From NCBI RefSeq assembly GCF_013368755.1, contig NC_049561.1:4154001-4218000 (forward strand): DNA of 64,000 bases. Reading direction: 5' to 3'. The notes under the pieces are model-generated. The model was given only the letters and a program-made list of their open reading frames with translations, did no database searches and was not told the origin of the DNA. The position numbers were made by a program, and so were the translations under genes. Shown piece after piece: positions 33,939 through 45,338 of the stretch; the stretch's first letter is position 1, and the number at the start of each line of letters is the position of its first letter. The DNA is from Talaromyces rugulosus (taxonomy: Eukaryota > Ascomycota > Eurotiomycetes > Eurotiales > Trichocomaceae).

Positions 33939-35729
33939 TGTGATATGTAAAGAAAGTCTAACTGAAGCCCTGAGAACGTTTGAAAAAGAAAAGGACGGTC
34001 AGTAATAAGAAAGACTGCGAAGCACGCTGGCTAAAAGGGAAAAAGAAATACGAGATCCCCGCAAGCTCGTCCTCAGAATCTCCTCCCTTCTACTATTTCA
34101 GAGCAATCAGTCAATGCTTAAGAGTAGATATCAAGTCCTCAACTATCGGATATATCCATTATCCACCCAACTACTTGTACCCCACTAACTAGTGAAATTG
34201 TAGAAAATTTAGCTCTAAACTTCGTTGACAAATAATGTATATTATTCAATGTTACCTCATTAGTTATCTTTATTGGCATTAGCCCTACTTTATCTTATCA
34301 GCCATAGGTTAGACATCGCCTCTGGGCCTCGGTTATACAGGTCCCATGACTAGCGAGGTTCTGTAACGCTCTCAACTCTCAACATTATACCTAGTCATCA
34401 TGTAATTCTCCAGGAACATCGCAATAAGGAAAGTCAGTAACGGTTGTCAATAGAAAGTATATGATAGGGCAGTCATGCTGTCTGGGCTACGTAGAGTAAA
34501 TACCGCGATAGCAACCTGGCATGTACCCGTCCACCACGTCGAGGTGGTTAGTAACTTAATCAATACTTGGGTTTGACACTACAAGTAAGCAAAATATATA
34601 TATATATATATTGGAAGTATTTTCAAAAATCTGTTCAAATCTAGGAAAATCGTATTTGTATACTAGATGGTCTTTCAAAACTTGGACCCAGTCTGACTGC
34701 TTATCAATTGATTCCAAGGACCTGTCATTTTAAATAGTGTTGTGCCACGTAGCAGCGAATTTTCAGCCACAAATGACCATATTCAGAAACAATAGTAGGA
34801 CTGATTAAACTCCGGTCATTTCAGCTACTATTAGCAGCAGATGCCTGAGCTAGCCCCGATTTATTAGATTGGCAAGCCATAGCATAAACGTGGGAAATAA
34901 AACAGTCGCCATCTTATTCTCCACTAGATTTTTTCTACGCATCTATAGAGTTTACGCAAGGGTGGATACATCGCTAGTAATATCGAAGGCTTGGCGGAAG
35001 TATTCTATTGGGCCTAATTGAGCAATAATCGGAAGACTCAAAAATGGGATATGTTGGTTGGACGTCGACGTACTCTGCTATGTAAGTAACACGTGCCACT
35101 CACATACCTGCCGTACTTTGGGTGCGCGCTAGTCTAATGTAAATGTTAGGTTTATATAAATTATTGAAATCTTTTTTTTAAATAACTTTCTAACCCCTAT
35201 CGTGTTTGTTTGAATAGTCACTTACTTGTAAACGGGTAGGGTGTATATAGAATCTCAAATAATAATCTTAAGTTAATTCTAAATCACTGAAAAAAAAATG
35301 TCGCTGTTCTTCGCTGTGCTTTTCATACATAAAGAAATTAAGAGCCGCTCCGAAGACTATAGAAGCCTCGCGCGAACTGGGAAACGACCCTTCCGAGGGT
35401 CCAATGCAGTAGGGAACCACTGCATTACTTAAAATTTTTATTTTTATTAATACTCTTTTTTTCACAAGTAGTATATAAAAAATAACAGAATGATAACCCT
35501 ATTCCTAATATTGATCTGCTCTAATTTTATCCCTCCCTGGTTTTGAATTCAAACATCTAGTTAGACAGCACAGAGTTATATCTATCGTCTTAGCTGCGCT
35601 TTCGATACTAGTTATCGGAACGCGATATTCAAATAGTTTGCCTTCTGAGGGTATTTTGCCATCTTCTCGAGGGTAGGTGAATGGGAGATACTCGGATATC
35701 AGACCCAACGGTGCTAAAACTGTGCCCTT
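33939..35729. other. Intergenic region with TA repeat
   Basis: No gene was found in 1.8 kb. Two minus-strand frames (35268-35465 and 35505-35708) have no motif. A TA dinucleotide run lies at about 34594-34611. Confidence 0.4.
34594..34611. repeat. TA dinucleotide microsatellite
   Basis: About nine AT units in a row inside an AT-rich spacer. Confidence 0.85.
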
Positions 35730-36665
35730 TTATGTCGAGTTTGATCGTAGTTCAGTCATTGACTCTCTTATTTGAGATCCAAGTTTGTTCGGATACCAAA
35801 CGTAAAGGGTGGCCATAACAAGCAGCATCAACGCGGCGTCAAACACGTACAGAGGCCATTCACGCGTAAGAATATAGCCATCTGGATTTATAACTTGCGT
35901 AATGAATTCTACCACGCGGTAAATATTGCGTACCAATATCGCAGAAGAGGTGAGGTAGAGCATAGTGATCCAAGACTGCCAGGGGAGATCTAAAACTCTA
36001 TCTGTTTTCTTCAGATGAGCTCTCATCCTTTTGTTGAAGATCGCACAGCAGGCTATAAAGAACACAAAAACAACTATCTGCAAAACAAGACCGGCGATGA
36101 TAATATAGTCACCCGTGAGGGTGAGATCTGCATTGCCCAGTAACCCGGCCGCATTACCCTGGACCAAGAAGCAGGTAAAATCACCGACAACAAATATCCA
36201 GGTGGCCCATCTGATTGGTACTGGCGATAAAATTTCGCAATTAACAGCCCTTATAATTCGAGAATATGTGGCGTAGAGCGTTGCTGCGAATCCGAGGGGA
36301 GGAAGGACGAGAAATATGTCTTGAATGAGGTAAGTTGCCAAGTTACCAGTGTTGTATGTCGAAACTGCCCGACTAATGTATCCGATTATTTCGCCTGCAA
36401 TATGAAACCAAGTTAAAATCAATTCAAATAATTTTCGCTCCGAATTTTAAGCCAACTGGTATCAATCAGGAACAAGTAGAATAAACCGAGACCTACTAAA
36501 ACCACCCAACAAGAATGGGATTAAAAACCAATGCCTGGTTTCACATAGTTTAGCACAGTGAAATGCAGTAGCTATGGTGAAAATTCCTCCAAAAACCGCA
36601 GCGAGCGGAAGACTTGGAATATATTTCCATAGATAAGTACCCTCGTACGTTTCGAGGGCAGGCAT
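35730..36665 (-). CDS. RTA1-like seven-helix membrane protein
   Basis: Two exons, 36665-36497 and 36394-35730, give about 277 residues. The N-terminal YEGTYLWKYIPSLPLAAVF is the typical opening of fungal RTA1-domain proteins, and EIIGYISRAV, DIFLVLPPLGFAATLYATY and VVGDFTCFLVQGNAAGLL follow in the expected order. Seven hydrophobic segments are evident and the C-terminus is cytosolic-like. Yeast members (RTA1, RSB1) give resistance to 7-aminocholesterol or affect sphingoid-base efflux, while in filamentous fungi they often sit in clusters without a known role. The intron of about 100 nt is longer than its neighbours'; an alternative acceptor is possible. It is divergent from the Zn2Cys6 regulator (583 bp between starts). 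Confidence 0.75.
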
Positions 36666-37247
36666 GGTAGTAGTGGGAGAGACGCAGAGTTGTGCACACC
36701 AAAATTTGTTCCCTGTAGTAAGTACAATGCAAGGTATTAAAGTCAAATGACATTAAAAAAAAAGGCGCCGTGGACTGACTGTGAAACTCGGAGACAGATT
36801 GATCAAAGATGATGCCTAGAAGTATAGCTTCAGCCGGGAGACGCCATCTTTTAAATCTCTCTAACCATATATTAACTATTAATATAAATATTTTCACCGA
36901 TAGTCAAATAGTCAGCACAAACATAACCTTGCCTTTCCCATCTACTTTTTCTAAAGTAACCTCTTATTACCTCCCAAGACTTATGTTGGTCTTGGAACAC
37001 GCGTGTTAGCTAATCAAAGGGTATTTGGCTAACATCCAATCAACAGCCAGATGTATCGGAATCCAATAAGCACTAAGAAAATAGACCCGCTTATTTATTA
37101 TCTAACACGCGTGTTCGGTCTCACCCAAACACAGCCGCATTTGATATTGTCACCTTCACAGCACCTTTCACTAACTCGCCTGTTTGAAACAGTACGTACA
37201 ATTTCGGTATAATTTATCTCTTGTACTTTACGTATTTTAAACCCGAA
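36666..37247. promoter_or_regulatory. Divergent region between RTA1-like and Zn2Cys6 genes
   Basis: Both genes start outward from this gap. It contains two copies of the string ACACGCGTGTT, at 36998-37008 and 37104-37114. The core AACACGCGTGTT is an inverted repeat and may be a regulator site. Confidence 0.45.
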
Positions 37248-38656
37248 ATGTTGCGCCGCCACCACAAGAAATCCCGGAGAGGCTGCCTTACATGGTAGGT
37301 AAGAACAAACCATAGCCATATTGTATCCACCAAGATGCGTCTAACTCCGATAACCCTGCAGCAGACAACGGCACGTCAAAGTAAGATACCTTATTTAATC
37401 TGTCATTCTCCTATTTATCCTCATGACTTTGACTAAACCATTGGTCTCGTCGCTAGTGCGATGAACGCCGTCCAACATGTATTCTCTGCGCTATGTCCCA
37501 TCGGGAATGCATATATGGAGCGTCAGATCGCGACACGCCTGTTTCTCTCGCTCCTTCAGAGTTTTACTTGCAATTTCACGAACGAGAACACTCCAAATTC
37601 TCGAGCAGTGAATCATTTACCACCAATAACCTACAAAATGACGGCACTCGATCGTCCCCCGATGTTGGCTCCAACCTCGATTCATCCCAAAAACAAAACC
37701 AAATTCGCCCAACCCACCCGGATCAGTCGGGATTGTCGTCGATAGATGACAATGTGAATTTCAATCATATGGAATTGATAATTCATCTATTCATTGACCA
37801 TGACGTTTTTAGCCTTGGCCTCGGCGACCCCAGCTTTGCTACCGGCCCTTCTCTTTCCGTTGCGCTTAAGAAAGGGCTGCAATTTCCATATCTCCTTTAT
37901 CAATGTCTTGCTTTCTCTTCTCTTCATTTAGGCTTTGTACGGTCCGATAAATCGAGCATGTACAAACACCAAGCGGCGACTTTACAGACTCGAGCCCTTT
38001 CCCTGTTCAACTCTATGGGAACTAATGTCGATGAGTCCAACTGCGTTAGCATCCTCTTATTTTCCGGTGTCCTCGGTCTCCACCTTCTCACCGACACGCT
38101 CGCTGAGCGGGCATTAGGTAGTCTCGATGCTTTTGTAGCGAAGTACGTGCAGTGCATTGAGATACATCGCGGTGTCTACTCCATCGCTATTGCCGCGTGG
38201 CCATACCTCGTGAACTCCGAACTCGAGCCCATGATCTCATCTAGCTCAAGATTTACATCGCGCACGCCAACCGGCGATGACAGTCAAATTCTTTGCAAAC
38301 TGGTCGAGTCTAGCAGTAGCCTACGGGAGGAAGATAAGAAGGCTTGTCTGGAAATGATTCGGTACCTACAGATTGGCTTTGATGCTGTATCTACAGAGTT
38401 AGAGGAGGGCTATAAGCATTACATGATTTATACGTGGCTGATGCTGGCGCCTCCGAAGTTCACAGATCTCTTGACAGCGAAAACGCCTGAAGCCCTTGTC
38501 TTATTAGCATACTACGCTGTTTTGCTGTTCCATGGCAGAAATTTGTGGCAGGTAGGAGATTCCGGGCTGTATATTATTCGTAATATTACGGAATATCTCG
38601 GTCCCAAGTGGCAAACCTGGCTCGACTTTCCACAGAAAAAAATAATACAAGATTAA
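37248..38656 (+). CDS. Zn2Cys6 transcription factor
   Basis: A binuclear zinc-cluster regulator with the Fungal_trans_2 type C-terminus. Three exons fit: 37248-37294, 37362-37380 and 37457-38656, giving about 421 residues. The finger is spread over all three. Exon 1 gives HHKKSRRGCLT plus most of the second Cys codon, the 19-nt exon 2 gives RQRHVK, and exon 3 gives CDERRPTCILCAMSHREC. Together these make the C-x2-C-x6-C-x6-C-x2-C-x6-C motif. The middle (about residues 105-330) is the helical activator-type domain resembling UPC2-like sterol regulators (LYQCLAFSSLHLGFV, CVSILLFSGVLGLHLL). No stop or frame break was seen. It may control the adjacent RTA1-like gene, or the PKS region further right. 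Confidence 0.8.
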
Positions 38657-41243
38657 TTAGACCGGTTCATTTGAGATCTATAGTGTAGGAAGTAGTACAG
38701 ATTTAGCAATACTATCGTTAATAATAAAACTTTGAGACATTCAAACAAGTTTACAAGGTAATGATAAGTATTACTACCAACCAGGCTTCTCTAACCTAGT
38801 TTGTCTATTCTCCCCCCGCCCCACGGTTTGTATAAGATTGTGTAAAATTATCAATTGATATACTTTTCTATCTTTTCAGGGCTTCTACTCTATATAAGAG
38901 TATGCATAAGACTAAATAACCTAACGTCGCTTGGGTTACTTGGGTTGCAAGCTACAGGCGGGCATAACAGATTGTTCTTATATAATATAGCTTTCTTTTC
39001 CCACTAAAGTAACTATTGACAGTTAACCCAAAAACCTTTCAGTGTCTTATACAGTCAATTGTCACATGGATTGATAGACTATGACCAATAGATGTGCCAG
39101 GGATGCTACTTACTAAACACGTGAAGTGCTAATATATTATATCAATTGATAAATAGTTATACAAAGGTCAGGATTGTCCCTATAATCATGTAACAACCTA
39201 AGCCTATGCTAAGACTAGATAAGATTGAATTAATCTATACAGAATATCGCGAATATAGCTAATTGTTCAAAAATAGCTATATTAATTACATTTGAAAAAA
39301 AGTATATTTTTATTTGACTTTTAATTGGTTACTTTATATATACAAGTTTCATTTTAGTATATTTTGGTTCTATTTTAAGTTGCGTAGTAGAATACCTATT
39401 AATAAATAATAACTAGCAAAGTATAGTCGGATATTTTTTAACACTTCGGGTCCTTAACAAGTAACGTCTTTAGTACATCTATTGGTTATCGTCTATCGAT
39501 TGTTGTCATAGGGCCTATACCTTAATAATTTTACTATCGCGTTTAAGTTTGGAAGTTTAGTTCTAAAATCCGTTTTTGACTGGCGTATGAAATATAACTT
39601 ATTTGATGGTGAAATTGCCAACGGTTCTATTTTTAATTTTGCTTTGGAAGCAGTCACTATTTAGAATTTTGGACCATGACACTACTTGTAGGATCTAAAC
39701 AATATCGCTGCACGAGTCAAGGAGACTCTAGCTGAATTATTCTAATGGTTCCTGTATTCACCTTTCCAGTCACCGAAATATTCTGACGCTCTCTTGGCTC
39801 TCTTGGCACCTGGGCGTGATAACGTATTTTATAACCCCCATCGGCCACCCTATCAATTTTCTCTCGCTTTTCACTCTACACAAATTTGAAAATCGCACTA
39901 ACACACCAGTACATTTTGTAAAACTACAAAAAACCCCTCAAACGATAAAGGAAGACTTTAGCTTACTATGAACCCATTAAAAAAAAGTTAAATCACTAGT
40001 GTATGCGAAGCGGCGCATCTTTTTAACATTTTAAGATTGATGCTTTAATATAAATATAATAGTTACTTATAGTGCTCATATAAGTGTGTATATAATACTA
40101 AATTATTGAAAACTGAGGAAATCTTATTTTGTAATTAGATTATTTTTATGATGGTACAACCCTGAAAAAGATCCTGAAGACTTGATTATCACTCGATTGA
40201 GACATGCACCCATAAACATGCCTGTACTCAGAACGTGATAAACAGGGGATAACTTAACCGACTTATTAATTATTATTGAAGGCTAAAATCATGATTTTCA
40301 TGGGGATATAATCCCTATAAGCGTGCTAAACGTAAACATATTATGATAAAATATTATACTATAATATGGTAGATTGCTTAAAAGCATCTATAATTTGACA
40401 AAACTTTTCAACTCAAGGATGCATTACGTTACTTTATAGTGCTAGATTCTGCTGAGTTATATTAAACAATCGCAGGATGAGAACAGTAAGACCCATCTCG
40501 ATGAGGCTATCCAGACTCTCTAAGTTTGACCGAACTGAGCAAAAGCAAGAGGACTCCAAGATTGTGAGATGTCGCCTACTAATGTGGTGGGCGGCTGTGG
40601 GCGTGACACAATTTTACATATTCACCAGAACAAATGGTACACAATACGAACAGTACCACGTTATACATACTCTGCAATTCTTAATATCTAGCTATATAAA
40701 TAATATGCATCATAATAATATTTTGTAAACAGCTTATGCGTATTTTTGGGGTAAAGCAATGAAATAAAGTAGGAGGATTAAAGTTGCTGATTTGTCAAAC
40801 AGTCAAAAATGATAAGGATCTGACACAGAGTGATCCGATTGATGACAGATGATTAGGTACTGCACAATACATTTTATCTCCTGTGGATTACAATATAGAG
40901 AGTGCTTGACCGGATCGTTATAGACCACTTACCATGATCAGTAATTGAGTTACGGAAGACCTAAAGTACAAATAGTTATGCAAAAGACATTCTAGTACAG
41001 ATATAATGACCAAAGATCCACCAATATGTTGGTAATTAATAAGCAAGTAATGCCAGGAGTTAAAGACAAGTTCCTTGGAGATAGCGGCAATTGCACGATC
41101 GACATTGCAAAAGACACATGGTGGAGTGGTATCTCAGGATTCAACCACAGAAGCAATTCAGCCTCAGACACACAACTTCCAGCCAAGGCTATTAGAAGAC
41201 TCAATTAATCGAGGATAGCCGCGTAAGTGAGGATGTCTCGTGA
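38657..41243. other. AT-rich, gene-poor stretch
   Basis: About 2.6 kb with few open frames, and none with a motif. Frames at 40477-40728 and 40992-41208 look random. The composition is strongly AT-rich between 38.7 and 40.5 kb, which could be a decayed repeat, but no terminal repeat or transposase frame was seen. Confidence 0.45.
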
Positions 41244-41675
41244 ATGAATATCAATAAAAAGCGAAACACAAGCTACGCCCAACTTAGAAGATACCTCCAC
41301 AAAATTCGACTCGCTGATCCACCCTCGCAAGTCTCTAGATGCAGTAAATTTTTATCTATACTTGAAGATCTCCGGAGAATTCAGATCCCATCGTCATTAA
41401 ATGGAGTGAATGTGACCACATATGCCATTAGCCTCTCTCCATTGAAGAAGTGGTACATTCTCTCCATCGTCACCTTGTTAGACTTTGCCATTTTCCTTAC
41501 GTCAGCGGCTTGTACAGGTTCTACTGGGGACATAATTGTCTAGTTTGATACTACTAGCGGCGAATCATACGCGCTAGGAATTTCTCTCGTCTTGGGCTTG
41601 ACGGTCGGGCCGGCCGCGTGCAAGCCTGCCTCAGCCCTGTCCTCCAAGACCACGCTCCATCTAGACTATCTTTAA
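41244..41675 (+). pseudogene. MFS transporter fragment
   Basis: The frame starts at 41244 and reads a typical cytosolic N-terminus and first helix (LKKWYILSIVTLLDFAIFL). It meets a TAG at 41541-41543, then continues in the same frame as SYALGISLVLGLTVGPAA. This resembles the second helix and the G-x-x-x-G-P motif of the DHA1 drug/proton antiporters. It then degenerates and no further helices were found. It is a truncated, stop-bearing remnant lying between the gene-poor stretch and the second P450. Confidence 0.55.
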
Positions 41676-41916
41676 CCCCTTAGAATTTCCCGGCAAACGT
41701 GGATAAGCATCCCGTTCTCGGACAAACATACGAGCCCAAACAGCAGTCAGCTTTCAGCAGGACGAGATTTATTTCTTGTTGTTTGTCGCTAAGCTCCTAT
41801 GGATAGGTACGTTTGCTATATGGCCTTTGACTAATAGTGCTCATGTCCTACAAGAGCTAAGAAGACCCAGGTTTCAATAATAACTCAATGATTCATTAAA
41901 CCCAATCAAAAACTAT

Positions 41917-43813
41917 TCAGCTTGAAAGAGATGCGCGCTTCTTAATCTTGACACCCAAGTCCCGCTGTTGGAAAAACCAAAAGTTCTCAACTCGAAATCG
42001 GGATCGATCGAGTAGCTGAAACTGTTGATTTTAAAGAGAATAATCAGTTGGATGCCGTTAGAAGTATGATCTCAAGACTAGGCTTACCTCATAATTTAAA
42101 AGGAGAGCAGGGACTAGTTTTTTCATTTCTAGCATAGCGACATGCTTCCCTAGACAGACACGTCTCCCTGCTCCGAACTGATTGCCCACCGTCAGTATAT
42201 TCTGTCGCGTCGAAATTTCCATTAAATTAATTGAAGGAAAACTGCTGACCGTCAGAACACTCTGCTCCATCTTCTTCCGCTGTTGCTCGTCTCTTCCTAG
42301 CCATCTATCGGGGTTCCATTCATCGGCATCCTCGCCAAAGGTCGGTTTGTGTCGATTAGCTACGTATGGATTCATACCGACGACAGTTCCTTCTGGAAGG
42401 TAAACGCTTTCTGTTCCGATGGTGATCCCACCAGGTGGAACGACTCGTTCAAATGGCAAGCAGAATGGCGGGTGCAATCGCACTGCTTCATTGATACAAG
42501 CATCTAAGTAGGGCAGCTCACTCACTTCGTCCCATTTGGGAAATGGACGTGTCAGAGAATGATTTTGCTCTCTTTCGATTAACTCGGCATACAATCGGCC
42601 CATTGTGCCTTGATGCGCCAGAAGATTATACCAGATGGTGCACAGAACGACTGACGTTGAATCTGACCCAGCAAAAACATTGGAAAATGTCCATGCAGTA
42701 GTCGACCTACACTTATGTCAGTATATTCGCCAATATATATATTTGTTTAGCGTAAACTTACCATGGCGGAATGGATGGGTTTTCTTTTTGAATCTCCAAA
42801 AATCGAGAGAGCATGTCCCGATCAGTAAGATGTTGTTGCGAGGCTTCAGTGTTCTCTTTTTCTCGATCTTCTATGAATTCGCGCACTAATTTCAAGATTA
42901 AGAATCCCCCGGTGCCGCGAAACATATTTGTCCATGAGCTTTTATTCCAAAGCTCATCAAACCATGGAATCTGGGTCATCTGGATTGAACTTAGATATCT
43001 CCTTCAAAGGCTATATAAACAACAGAATTTCAAGTGAGCGTACGCAACTTACTGGAGCAGCAGCCTTCATATAATCCCAAATAGAAACAAGCATATTATT
43101 GACATCTTTTCCTTCTTCCAGAAATCCATACCGTTTTGATAGAGTCAATGTACCCATTACATCAAACGCAAAATATTTTATCCAAGCAGCCAAATCACAT
43201 GTATCCCGTGATTCGGCGAAACGAGCGTCGAGCTGTTCAAACATGACATGAAGAACTCGTTCAACAAAGGGTTCGAGGGTCAGGACATTTGTCAAGGAGA
43301 ATAATGGTGCAACAGGGCTTTTTATCTTTTTGTGTAGAGCTTCATCCCTGGTATTGAATATTGCTGGTAGCGACTTGCCTTTACCAGTATAAGGCATCAG
43401 GGTCCGATAGAAATCGCCCTAGGCTTGTTAGTAACTCATTACCTCATACCATTTCCTGATTTTCCTCTTCTTCCACACTTATTCGCTTCTGCTTCATGCT
43501 GAGCTATGGATATAGGACATACCTTAGGAAAACCTGGTCTCATTGGATAAATAGTTGGAATTGCGCCCGGATACGCAACAGACACCATGTTTGGCCCAAA
43601 TCGCACCACATCACCATATTTTTGATGGGCAGCATGATGGATCTCGTGTGACCGCCCTGACTTCACCCAGCTCATCCGTTGTAAGTTTGTGAGCCTTGCA
43701 AATAACGGGCCAGGGATATGGGCGAGTCTCCAGTACGCATAGACAAGGCACCACACCACATATGCGACGAGCAAGCCAATTGTGCTGCCGATGAAATTTT
43801 GCGTCGTATACAT
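41917..43813 (-). CDS. Cytochrome P450 (pisatin-demethylase-like)
   Basis: Six exons fit: 43813-43523, 43418-43053, 42979-42762, 42706-42250, 42201-42088 and 42021-41917, giving about 516 residues. The protein starts with a hydrophobic anchor and the hinge LAHIPGPLFARL. The I-helix shows VFAGSDSTS, the K-helix NEAVRLHPP (ExxR), then PDRWLG, and the heme loop FGAGRRVCLGKHVAMLEM. The last exon adds the C-terminal strand region typical of the family. All catalytic elements are intact. It is transcribed toward the MFS remnant and lies near two GMC oxidoreductases, so it may belong to a separate small oxidative cluster or to the PKS region. The 48-nt intron in exon 4/5 was placed from splice signals and keeps frame. 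Confidence 0.88.
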
Positions 43814-45338
43814 TATGCAGTATATTAATTTCAGAGCTACTGTCTGAGATATGATAGAAGAGTCTCTTTTCAAGGTTCACATAACTACGTACATATGCCA
43901 GGAGTAATGCACACATATAACTAACAAAGCTAATTATACTTGTGTACATGTACTCTGTAGTTTTCTCAGTAGTATATGTATACGTGTTATTTATTCCTCT
44001 TCATAGCATTCCACTTGGTATTATATCCTTCGTTTTATTTCAGGCTAGTATCTATAGGTAATGTACACTTTGGCCCCCCACTGTACCCTGCACACGCCGT
44101 TAAATTGTCCAGTTGTGCACTGCCATGTCATCCTTACATATGTTGTAGTGTCAAGTAACATCGTGGCTAACTTTATATCAATTGTTGCACTGGTAGGCAC
44201 ACATATCCGTACAAAAACGAGTGATGTCTCAAACAAACTAAAATAATGGATGGGAAACCTTACATATGTAGCAACCTGGCCACAACCAGAAGCTAGGCTA
44301 CTACTAAGAATATCGGGTTATGTGCGGTGTCGGTGTCAGGTGAGTGAGGGCATTGGGTTTAAAATGGAGAGGGCCTGAAAGTGCGTACCTGTAATTAGAG
44401 CCATCGTCGATCAATTTGTCGATCAATTACAAGAAAAGATTGTATCGTATTATACTTAGTACTAGGCATATAGTGTATTACTAGCACTTTATTATAGTTC
44501 ATGAGGCGCCGAGGCGGGTACAATGAAAGTTAGCACCGCTAAAAATCGCCTCGCCCTCAAAACATCGACATTTGTCAATTTACATACAAATTTATATATA
44601 AAAATACAAAGACAAATTAAAATTGAGTTTAGAATTGAGTCATCTTACCCGAATGGGTGTCTCGGATAGAAAAAATGTAATTTTTTGTTTTTTTTCTGCG
44701 AGGTGCAACACCGGCCACTAAATTTTAGTCCCCGCGAGCTATCCGAGACTCCCGTCGAGCCGTTCAACTGCAACTAGTCTCCTTGGCCATTAGTATGTCC
44801 GAACTTAGTAGTACCATCAAGACCGTGCACACTCAAGTATTCGGCTTGCTAGTGCCTATTTCGGCAATAGCTGACCCTCCCCCGCGGCTTGGCGGTGACC
44901 AAGTTTTGAGCTAGTGGCTTGCCTGAATTCAGCTGCAAGTCGGCCTTACAGTAGAACGGTCTCATATAGATCTTAGTGTGATTACTAAAATCTGAGGTGA
45001 TATCATGCTGCCTATGTGGTATGATAACAGCCGGTCTAGACTACTTCTAATAAACAACAAATTAACCGAGTTATATCAATATTAGCATGGCGATTAAGCA
45101 TTTCTCCGTAAAAGCGAAGACATCTTGTTCTATCTAGTTGACAAGAGTGACGTAGAGTTTCCTGTATAATGCCATGCCGAACACAGACGTTCTCTGACAA
45201 AAATGAAGGAAATATTATATACATAAGATGACATGTCAATAGTAGTAGTATATACAAATTGAGTATCAAAAAGGAAGTACTAAGGGGGGGGGGGAAGCTC
45301 TCAACATGTATCACTATACTCAAGTATTAGTTAAAATA
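43814..45338. other. Intergenic region, no gene seen
   Basis: This 1.5-kb spacer contains an imperfect inverted repeat at 44656-44752 and a run of 11 G at 45284-45294. A frame at 45036-45323 has no motif and lies at the 3' side of the next gene. Confidence 0.45.
44656..44752. repeat. Inverted repeat, 15-bp arms with one mismatch
   Basis: The left arm at 44656-44669 reads GGTGTCTCGGATAG and the right arm at 44739-44752 reads CTATCCGAGACTCC. Eleven inner bases match perfectly in reverse complement and the spacer is about 70 nt. The stretch between is T-rich. It could be the end structure of a small mobile element or a hairpin. Target-site duplications were not seen. Confidence 0.5.

Noticed and set aside
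40477..40728. 83-codon frame in the gene desert
   Set aside because: No motif; expected by chance in a 2.6-kb AT-rich spacer.
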